Source: Acidimicrobiia bacterium
Lineage (GTDB): Bacteria > Actinomycetota > Acidimicrobiia > Acidimicrobiales > Poriferisodalaceae
Assembly (NCBI GenBank): GCA_022824805.1
Contig: JAJDZE010000165.1
Coordinates: 1 to 64,000 of the forward strand
Reading direction: 5' to 3'
DNA length: 64,000 bases
A program made the position numbers and the translations under genes. Position 1 is the stretch's first letter. Every line of letters begins with the position of its first letter. Below, one piece after another: positions 57,214-64,000 of this stretch. The notes under the pieces are model-generated. The model did no database searches. It worked only from the letters and a program-made list of their open reading frames with translations, and was not told the DNA's origin.

Positions 57214-58576
57214 TGTTCGAGAGCCTCTCCTTGGCCGCCGAGACGTAGGTCTGCGAGATGTCGAGGCCAATGAAGCGACATCCGTGGTGAAGCGCTGCGA
57301 CGCCACTAGTACCCGCGCCTACGAACGGATCAAGCACGAGGTCGCCGACGCTCGTCGTGAGAGCGATGCAGCGACCTGGCAGTGCCATCGGAAACTGAGC
57401 GCCATGCCCGCCGCGACCGTGCGACGTGCTGAGCATCCATACATCAGACAGCTTCTCGGATTCCCACTCGTGGTTGCGCCCGCCGAATCTGGGCTCTGCC
57501 GTCCGATACGGAGATCGAGAGAATTTGGGTGTTCGCTGGCGCGCGAGGTGGATAACGTTTTCGAGATTCCGGCTCACCCGTGAGTTCTGCGGCTCCGGCA
57601 GCGTCGCCCGCTTCGCCCAAGTGATCATTGTCTTCACCCAGAGACCGGCTCGACTGGCTCGTTCCGCGATCCGTGCGGGGATCATGCACTGCTCTCCGTC
57701 CTTGAGGTAGGCGTGGCCCGCCGAATATCGCCGAGCGGCGTGATCCGCCCACGCTCGGTTGTCCAGTCCCTGCATCGCTCGGAGCGCCTCGGCCGCATTG
57801 CCTCGGATCTGAGTGCGGGTGTTGAACGAGTCCATCACGTTCCACCAGATCGAACCGTCTACCGCGACCTTCGGTGCCAATGCGACCAAGATCTCGACCG
57901 TGTGCCTGATGAAGCCCTCAGGCGTCTGCTCGTGGCCGTAGGCGCAGATCTCGCCATCGGCCCACGGGACCTGGATGGAATCTTCGTACATGCGAAGACC
58001 CCAGTAGGGCGTCGAGGTGACGACGCAGTTCACCGATTGGTCAGGTATCTGGAGTAGCAGATCCAGCACGTGGCCCACGCGGAGGTCGTAGCCGTCGGGA
58101 TTAGGCAGCTCCGAAATATCGCGCGGGGCCTCGGAACGCTGCGTCAGATAGTCGATCACCCGGCTTCGAGGCACAAATGTTTCGCAGAACGCATCTTGGT
58201 CGAGAAGCTTGATGACGTCGTCAGCCGAGAACTGATCGCGTTTGCCTGTAACTCGCTGAGCGAACGCAGCGGAAAAGCCCACAGATGGCAGAACGAGGTG
58301 CGCACCAAAGGATAACCGGCTGCCCGCGTGCGCGCCGCGGTCAAGTGCTCGAACTGGTGTCCGAGGTTTGATGTCTGGAAGCTGCCGCGGTGCCGTATCG
58401 ACGGGCGACCCCCAGAGGCCACTGCTTTGGTCGCGACTCCCCCCGTGCACAGCTGGCTCGACGGGCGCGCTCAGTCCAACCGCCGCCGTCAGCTCGGTTT
58501 CGAACAGTCGGCCTTCGTTGACCGAGTCGTTCGGGCAATCTGCCAGAGGCGCTTCCATGCCGAGCAGTTCACTCAT
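57170..58576 (-). CDS. DNA methyltransferase, N4-cytosine/N6-adenine class
   Basis: CVVTSTPYWGLRMYEDS (motif IV variant of TSPPYWG), LVLDPFVGAGTSGVAALHHGCRFIGLDIS (motif I). Converges on and overlaps the 3' end of the nuclease gene by 44 bp. Confidence 0.88.
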   Translation of the reverse strand: MSELLGMEAPLADCPNDSVNEGRLFETELTAAVGLSAPVEPAVHGGSRDQSSGLWGSPVDTAPRQLPDIKPRTPVRALDRGAHAGSRLSFGAHLVLPSVGFSAAFAQRVTGKRDQFSADDVIKLLDQDAFCETFVPRSRVIDYLTQRSEAPRDISELPNPDGYDLRVGHVLDLLLQIPDQSVNCVVTSTPYWGLRMYEDSIQVPWADGEICAYGHEQTPEGFIRHTVEILVALAPKVAVDGSIWWNVMDSFNTRTQIRGNAAEALRAMQGLDNRAWADHAARRYSAGHAYLKDGEQCMIPARIAERASRAGLWVKTMITWAKRATLPEPQNSRVSRNLENVIHLARQRTPKFSRSPYRTAEPRFGGRNHEWESEKLSDVWMLSTSHGRGGHGAQFPMALPGRCIALTTSVGDLVLDPFVGAGTSGVAALHHGCRFIGLDISQTYVSAAKERLSNITATRPADRVSRMR

Positions 58577-58694
58577 TCCGCAGCCTCCTGCACGTCATCG
58601 CGAGCACCAATGACTCCGATCACACCGTAACGAGCAACTGTGACACGCTCGCGGATCACCCGATGGCGGCCCGGAAAGCGGAAGGTCCAATCTG

Positions 58695-60179
58695 TCAGGC
58701 GTTGCGTCGTTGTACGAGGATTTGGGTGACGGCTTGGCCGTCGGCTTGGCCGCGGGTGGCCTTCATCACTGCCCCCACGAACACGCCTGCCACCTTGGCT
58801 TCACCGGCGCAGAACTTCGCCCAGGCTTCGGGGTTGTCGGCGATGGCCTGGTCGACCAGTGCTTCCAGCTCATCGTCGGCCATGGCCTCGAAGCCCAGTT
58901 CCGCTGCTATGGCAGCCGGGTCGAAGGCGCGAGCGCCAGCGCTGGCCGAACCGGATGGACCGTCAGCCTCGGCCGGGGCCGCGCGCACCGCTGCGACTGC
59001 GCGGGCGCACATCTCCACCAGGACGGTCTTGGCCTGGGTGGCGGTGAGCTGGCCCGAGGTCTCCAGGTGGACCAGCGAGGCCAGCCCGTCGGGATCGAGC
59101 AGCTCAGCGCCGTCGAGCGCCAGGTTCTGCACTGCGTGGGTGACCGTCCGTCGTGCGTCGGCACCGGCGGCGACGGCGCCCAGCACCACCGGCGCCAGGC
59201 CGCGACCCACGATGACTTGGGCATCTTCGGCCCCTGCGCCGCATTCGTGCAGGCGTGCGCGCTGGGATGCGGGCAGTTCGGGCATGGCGGCGCGGACCTG
59301 GGCGATCCATTCGTCGTCGGGCACCAGCGGCACGAGGTCGGGCTCGGGGAAGTAGCGGTAGTCGTCGGCCTCTTCCTTCGAGCGCAGCGAGTGCGTGCGA
59401 CCGTCTTCGGACCAGTGGCGCGTTTCCTGGACAGGGGCCTCGCCTGCGGCGTACAGCTCGATGTGGCGCTGGGCCTCGTAGTCGATGGCGTTTCGCAGCG
59501 ACCGCAGCGAGTTGAGGTTCTTGACCTCGCAGCGGGTGCGCAGCTCGTCCGAGCCGGCGGGCCGCACGCTGATGTTCGCGTCGACGCGCATCGAGCCCTC
59601 TTCCAGCCGTGCATCGGATGCGCCGAGCGCCAGCAGTATCGCCCGCAGCTCCTCGACGTACGCGCTGGCCTCGGCCGCCGAGTCGATGTCGGGCCGCGAG
59701 ACGATCTCCAGCAGCGGTGTGCCTGCCCGGTTGTAGTCAACGAGCGCGCCCACCGCCCCGTGGATGCGGCCGTCCGCGCCTCCCAGATGCGTCGTCTTGC
59801 CGGCGTCTTCCTCCAGGTGCGCCCGCTCGATTCCGATGCGGCTGCCGCCCGGCACGTCGAGCCAGCCGTCGGAGCAGATCGGCTGGTCATACTGGCTGAC
59901 TTGGTAGTCCTTCGGCATGTCGGGGTAGAAGTAGTTCTTGCGGTGAAACACCGACGGACGGATATCGCAGTTGAGCGCGAGACCCACCGCCATGGCCAGT
60001 TCGACGGCGCGGCGATTCAGCACGGGCAGCGAACCGGGCAGGCCCAGGCAGACCGGTGTGACATTGGTGTTCGGCTCGTCGCCGAAGCGGCTGGGCGCAG
60101 CCGAGAACAGCTTCGTGTCGGTCGCCAGCTCGACGTGGACTTCGAGCCCGACCACGGTCTCCCAACCCGCCGCCATCAC
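58695..60179 (-). CDS. gatB: Asp-tRNA(Asn)/Glu-tRNA(Gln) amidotransferase subunit B
   Basis: WETVVGLEVHVELATDTKLFSAAPSRFGDEPNTNVTPVCLGLPGSLPVLNRRAVE, HRKNYFYPDMPKDYQVSQYDQPIC. Confidence 0.95.
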   Translation of the reverse strand: MMAAGWETVVGLEVHVELATDTKLFSAAPSRFGDEPNTNVTPVCLGLPGSLPVLNRRAVELAMAVGLALNCDIRPSVFHRKNYFYPDMPKDYQVSQYDQPICSDGWLDVPGGSRIGIERAHLEEDAGKTTHLGGADGRIHGAVGALVDYNRAGTPLLEIVSRPDIDSAAEASAYVEELRAILLALGASDARLEEGSMRVDANISVRPAGSDELRTRCEVKNLNSLRSLRNAIDYEAQRHIELYAAGEAPVQETRHWSEDGRTHSLRSKEEADDYRYFPEPDLVPLVPDDEWIAQVRAAMPELPASQRARLHECGAGAEDAQVIVGRGLAPVVLGAVAAGADARRTVTHAVQNLALDGAELLDPDGLASLVHLETSGQLTATQAKTVLVEMCARAVAAVRAAPAEADGPSGSASAGARAFDPAAIAAELGFEAMADDELEALVDQAIADNPEAWAKFCAGEAKVAGVFVGAVMKATRGQADGQAVTQILVQRRNA

Positions 60180-60243
60180 GCGACCCCCGTATCGAGCTGG
60201 GCCGGTCGCGAGCGCCGGGCCTCACCGAGCGCACGCCGGGCCA

Positions 60244-61845
60244 TCAGGTCTGCGCCCCTGTCGAGCCGGCAACTCCAGCCAGCAGCGGCTTCGACAGCGG
60301 CGGCGCGGCACGCTCTAGCGCGGCGGCCACCGTCAGCATCGTCTCCTCGCCCAGCGCGGGGGCCATGACCTGCACGCCCACCGGCAGGCCCTCTGCGCCG
60401 GTTCCGAACGGCACCGACATGGCCGGGTCGCCCGAGAGATTGGACGGGATGGTGCAGGTGTCGCAGCGGTACATGGTCATGGGGTCGGCGCGCTCGCCGA
60501 AGCGGAATGCCACGCACGGCGAGGTGGGCGACAGCAGCACGTCGAAATCGGCGTAGGCGGCGTCGAAGTCTCGCCGGGTGAGCATGCGGACCCGCTGGGC
60601 CTTGCCGTAGTAGGCGTCGTAATAGCCGGCGCTGAGGGCGAACGTGCCCAGCATGATGCGGGCCTTGACCTCGTCGCCGAAGCCGGCCCGGCGAGTCAGC
60701 CGGTTCATCTCGGTGACGTCAGCGCCCTCCACCCGCAGCCCGTAACGAGTGCCGTCGTAACGCGCCAAGTTGCTCGATGCCTCCGCAGGCGCGATGAGGT
60801 AGTACGCGGTGAGGCCGTACGCGACCGCCGGCACCGACACATGGTCCACCGTTGCCCCAGCCGCCGCGAGCGCGTCGGCGGCCCCGTAGAGCCGTTCCAC
60901 CACCTCGGGATCGAAACCGTCCCGCAGCCACGCAGCCTCGGCGCTGATGTCGTAGCCGCTCGGCGTGTTCCCGCCATCGCCCCATGACGTGCCGGCCGCC
61001 GGGTGACACCCCCCAGAACGAGCGCGTGCAGCCTGACCTTCGGCCGAGGCGACGGCCAGCTCGCTCACGATGCCTACCCGCAACCCTTCGACACCGCGGT
61101 CGAGCGCCGACGTGTAGTCGGGCACGGCTGCGGGGATCGACGTGCTGTCGGCGGGGTCGTGGCCGCTGATCACCCCGAGTGCGAGCGCAGCATCGGCGAC
61201 GTCGGTGGCGAACGGGCCGATCTGGTCGAATGAGCTGGCGAAGGCCACGAGCCCGTAGCGGCTGACGCGGCCGTAGGTGGGCTTGATGCCCACGATGCCG
61301 CACAGCGATGCGGGCTGGCGGATAGAGCCTCCGGTATCGGAGCCCAGCGCCAGGGGCGCGAAGCCAGCGGCCACCGCTGCAGCCGAGCCGCCGCTGGAGC
61401 CTCCCGGCACCCGGGTGAGGTCGTAGGGATTGCGCGTGGGGCCGAAGGCAGAGTGCTCGGTGGAGCTGCCCATCGCGAACTCGTCGAGGTTGGTCTTGCC
61501 GATCATCACGGCACCGGCGGCCGTCATGGCCTGCACGACCGTGGCGTCGTAGGGAGGCTGCCAGCCTTCGAGCATCCGCGACGAGCAGGTGGTAGCGACG
61601 CCGCGCGTGCACAGGTTGTCCTTGAAGGCGACGGGGACGCCCGCCAGCAGTCCCGGGTCGCGGCCCTCGTCGACCGCTGCATCGATGGCCGCTGCAGCGG
61701 CGCGAGCCTGCTCGGCCGTCACCGTGTTGAAGGCGTGTACGTCGCCGTCGTGGGCTTCGACGCGGCTGAGGAAGTCTTGGAGCACGTCGGTGGCGCGCCG
61801 GGCACCGGTCCGCACGTCGTGCGCAATGAGAGATGCGCCCTTCAT
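60244..61845 (-). CDS. gatA: Asp-tRNA(Asn)/Glu-tRNA(Gln) amidotransferase subunit A
   Basis: [74 protein letters not shown]: amidase signature. ATG at 61845 ([14 protein letters not shown]). Confidence 0.95.
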   Translation of the reverse strand: MKGASLIAHDVRTGARRATDVLQDFLSRVEAHDGDVHAFNTVTAEQARAAAAAIDAAVDEGRDPGLLAGVPVAFKDNLCTRGVATTCSSRMLEGWQPPYDATVVQAMTAAGAVMIGKTNLDEFAMGSSTEHSAFGPTRNPYDLTRVPGGSSGGSAAAVAAGFAPLALGSDTGGSIRQPASLCGIVGIKPTYGRVSRYGLVAFASSFDQIGPFATDVADAALALGVISGHDPADSTSIPAAVPDYTSALDRGVEGLRVGIVSELAVASAEGQAARARSGGCHPAAGTSWGDGGNTPSGYDISAEAAWLRDGFDPEVVERLYGAADALAAAGATVDHVSVPAVAYGLTAYYLIAPAEASSNLARYDGTRYGLRVEGADVTEMNRLTRRAGFGDEVKARIMLGTFALSAGYYDAYYGKAQRVRMLTRRDFDAAYADFDVLLSPTSPCVAFRFGERADPMTMYRCDTCTIPSNLSGDPAMSVPFGTGAEGLPVGVQVMAPALGEETMLTVAAALERAAPPLSKPLLAGVAGSTGAQT

Positions 61846-61978
61846 CAGCGGACCGACCCGTGCCGAGGCACTCTGGAGAACCACTGACCCGCAGCAGCGC
61901 GGACGCGGCCGACGCATGACAGGCGCGTAGCGCGCGCCGCGTGCCGCTCGACGCCTCGCGCTGCCCCGCCCTGCGCCG

Positions 61979-62359
61979 TCATGAGGGATCGCCGAGCACC
62001 GGCGGCACTTCGAACTGCCCGTCGGACGCGGCGGGCGCCTGGGACAGCACCTCGTCCCGATCCACCGGCGAGCCCGCGACATCGTCACGGAACACATTGC
62101 GCAGCGGGTAGGGGTGCGCAAGCGGCGGCACATCAGCGAGATCCAGATCGTCCAGCTCACGGGCATGCTCGAGCACCCGTCCCAAGTGGCCCGTGTAGTG
62201 CTCGATCTCGTCGGCGGTGAGCTCGATCCGGGCCAAGCGCGCCACATGCGCCACCTGGTCCGTGCTGATCGCCGTCGCATCTTCTCGAGAGGCCGCGTGC
62301 GTAGGTGAACCTTCTTCTTGTCGCACCTGTCGTTTCCCGCTCTTGTTCGCTCCGCTCAC
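61979..62359 (-). CDS. gatC: Asp-tRNA(Asn)/Glu-tRNA(Gln) amidotransferase subunit C
   Basis: [63 protein letters not shown]. The ORF's N-terminal ~28 aa are encoded by repeat copy 5; true start uncertain (GTG within the repeat is possible). Confidence 0.85.
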   Translation of the reverse strand: MSGANKSGKRQVRQEEGSPTHAASREDATAISTDQVAHVARLARIELTADEIEHYTGHLGRVLEHARELDDLDLADVPPLAHPYPLRNVFRDDVAGSPVDRDEVLSQAPAASDGQFEVPPVLGDPS

Positions 62360-62402
62360 GGGCCGCTCGGGCCGCGGCTTCGCCTCACGGCTCAGCCTCA
62401 GA
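62295..62402 (-). repeat. dispersed structured repeat, copy 5 (subtype B)
   Basis: Reverse complement GAGGCTGAGCCGTGAGGCGAAGCCGCGGCCCGAGCGGCCCGTGAGCGGAGCGAACAAGAGCGGGAAACGACAGGTGCGACAAGAAGAAGGTTCACC, running into gatC. Confidence 0.85.
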
Positions 62403-62429
62403 TCAGCCGCCGAGGGTAGCGGCGCGGTC

Positions 62430-63338
62430 TCAGCGGGGAATTCGCCGCCGGGCGGCTTCTGCCAGCATCTCGCCGGGACGAGTCGGGCTGAACAGCACCC
62501 GTGACACCGACAGCACTTGTGCGGTGCCGGTGGTACGCGGCACCACCTCGACCTGGCCGTTCACGGCCACGAGCAACACCGGTCCGAGGGCATTGCCGCT
62601 GATGTCCACCAGGTCGTCGGCGGCGAGATCGATGTCGGCGGGCGCAGCACCGAGCGACGCAATGTCGGCCCGCCGCAGCAGGAACGGCTCGCGGGTCGCC
62701 ATGCGGTCGTGCAGCACGAATCCGTTGGGAACGAATACCACCCAGCGGTGTGCCAGCTGATGCAGGGAGCGGAAACCCAAGACGGCCGCGGTGAGCCCGG
62801 TGGCCGTGGCAACGGCGGCCCAGATCCACTGCTCGATGGCCCACAGCACCGCCGGCGCCGCAATGCCGGCAACCACGGCCGCCCACACCAGCGGGACGGG
62901 AGCGATCACCAGCAGGAACGGCGTGCGCAGCAGCATGCGTCGCTCGTTGCCGTAGCTGAGGCCGTCGACGACGGAGTTGCCAGTCTCGGGAACCAGTGCG
63001 ACGGCGGTCGCGATGGCGGCGCCCGCGATGGCAGCGGCGGCACGCGGGGCGGCGAGGTCGGCATCCCACGCAGATGCGGCCACGACGGCGCCGATGGCCA
63101 CACCGACCGAAGCAGGCACGGCAACGCGCACGACAGTGAGCGCCCATGGCCGGCGCACCAGAGTTGCCGTGAGCACCAACGCCCAGGCAGCCCAGAGTTC
63201 GGCGCTCAGCATGCGCGCCGAGGATTCCGAGCAGGCGTCGAGCGCATCCGCGGCTGCGGTGCCCACGCTCCACGGCATCGCCAGCCACAGCAGCCGCAGC
63301 AACCACAGGGTCGGGTGCGCTCGCAATGCCTCTCGCAC
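62430..63338 (-). CDS. hypothetical membrane protein
   Basis: MREALRAHPTLWLLRLLWLAMPWSVGTAAADAL... several hydrophobic segments and a C-terminal ~100-aa soluble part (WVVFVPNGFVLHDRMATREPFLLRRADIASLG). Confidence 0.7.
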   Translation of the reverse strand: MREALRAHPTLWLLRLLWLAMPWSVGTAAADALDACSESSARMLSAELWAAWALVLTATLVRRPWALTVVRVAVPASVGVAIGAVVAASAWDADLAAPRAAAAIAGAAIATAVALVPETGNSVVDGLSYGNERRMLLRTPFLLVIAPVPLVWAAVVAGIAAPAVLWAIEQWIWAAVATATGLTAAVLGFRSLHQLAHRWVVFVPNGFVLHDRMATREPFLLRRADIASLGAAPADIDLAADDLVDISGNALGPVLLVAVNGQVEVVPRTTGTAQVLSVSRVLFSPTRPGEMLAEAARRRIPR

Positions 63339-63543
63339 AGCATGAGTGTGGCCGCACGGAGCGACCGAGCGGGGCTTCGATCTGACGGACGCCCACGCCT
63401 AGCTCGGCATGCGGGCACGCAGCGGGCGCTCGGGGATTCGATGCGCCACCCTCGCCGCGTGCCTCGACGACTGGCTGTGCCGACGACGCGAGACCCGATG
63501 ACACGAGTCATTGGCGTCGCACCCGCTCAGTAGCGTCGCGCTC

Positions 63544-64000
63544 GTGGAAACAACGGCTGCCGGTGGCTCCGAGGCTGGCGAAAACGCTGCTGTCGATGGT
63601 GGCGATGATGCGACCGAACGCCGGCAGCGCGATCTCGACCGCATGCGGCAACTGGCGAACCTGATCAACCGCTACGACGTGGAGTACCACCGGGACGATG
63701 CGCCGTCGGTGCCCGACGCGGAGTACGACGCCCGCAAACGCGAGCTCCTCGAACTCGAAGCGCGCTATCCCGACTTTGCGGATCCGAATTCACCCAGCCA
63801 GCGGGTCGGTGCCGAACTGTCGGCGCTGTTCAGCGAGGTCGTCCATGCCAGGCCGATGATGTCGCTCGACAACGCCATGAGCTTCGACGAGCTGCGAGCG
63901 TGGCACGGCCGTGTCATGCGCGGCCTCGCTGCGTCACAGCAAACGCTGTTCGACGACCCAGACGCCGACGAAGCCAGCGACGACGGCAACGGCAGCGGCA
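63544..64000 (+). CDS. ligA: NAD-dependent DNA ligase, 5' part (truncated by window end)
   Basis: LANLINRYDVEYHRDDAPSVPDAEYDARKRELLELEARYPDFADPNSPSQRVGAELSALFSEVVHARPMMSLDNAMSFDELRAWHGRV. GTG start. Confidence 0.93.
   Translation, partial: METTAAGGSEAGENAAVDGGDDATERRQRDLDRMRQLANLINRYDVEYHRDDAPSVPDAEYDARKRELLELEARYPDFADPNSPSQRVGAELSALFSEVVHARPMMSLDNAMSFDELRAWHGRVMRGLAASQQTLFDDPDADEASDDGNGSG

Noticed and set aside
58710-60368. 552-aa plus-strand ORF
   Set aside because: Shadow of gatB.
62398-63504. 368-aa minus-strand ORF overlapping the membrane protein gene
   Set aside because: Arg/Ala/Gly/Cys-rich frame with no hydrophobic segments; the 62430-63338 frame looks like a genuine membrane protein.

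Overview
High-GC window, most consistent with an actinobacterial/Acidimicrobiia-like chromosome (inferred from GC content, gene content and gene style, not from any search). Most of it is core metabolism: a branched-chain amino-acid ABC transporter cluster with duplicated permeases and binding proteins, gltX with an adjacent tRNA-Gln(CTG), cimA/leuB/leuC/leuD, a dipeptide ABC operon, serA/aspC/serC, ilvB/ilvN/ilvC, gatC/gatA/gatB and the 5' part of ligA. Accessory regions of interest: (1) a two-gene AbiE-like toxin-antitoxin cassette at about 4.0-5.75 kb, whose putative antitoxin has an IS1595-type transposase zinc ribbon and a candidate inverted-repeat operator upstream; (2) a defense-like island at about 50.0-58.6 kb, made of a PHP+SMC-like ATPase (TrlF-like) with an AlbA/Schlafen-type partner and a McrBC/LlaJI-like ATPase + PD-(D/E)xK nuclease + DNA methyltransferase, separated by a decayed copy of the gatB 3' end; (3) a family of at least five dispersed ~75-130 bp structured intergenic repeats, three of them sense-oriented just before the start codons of leuB, dppF-like and gatC; (4) a candidate ilvB leader-peptide attenuator ending in Val-Leu-Ile-stop before an intrinsic terminator. 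All calls come from reading the sequence and ORF translations; no searches or folding programs were run.
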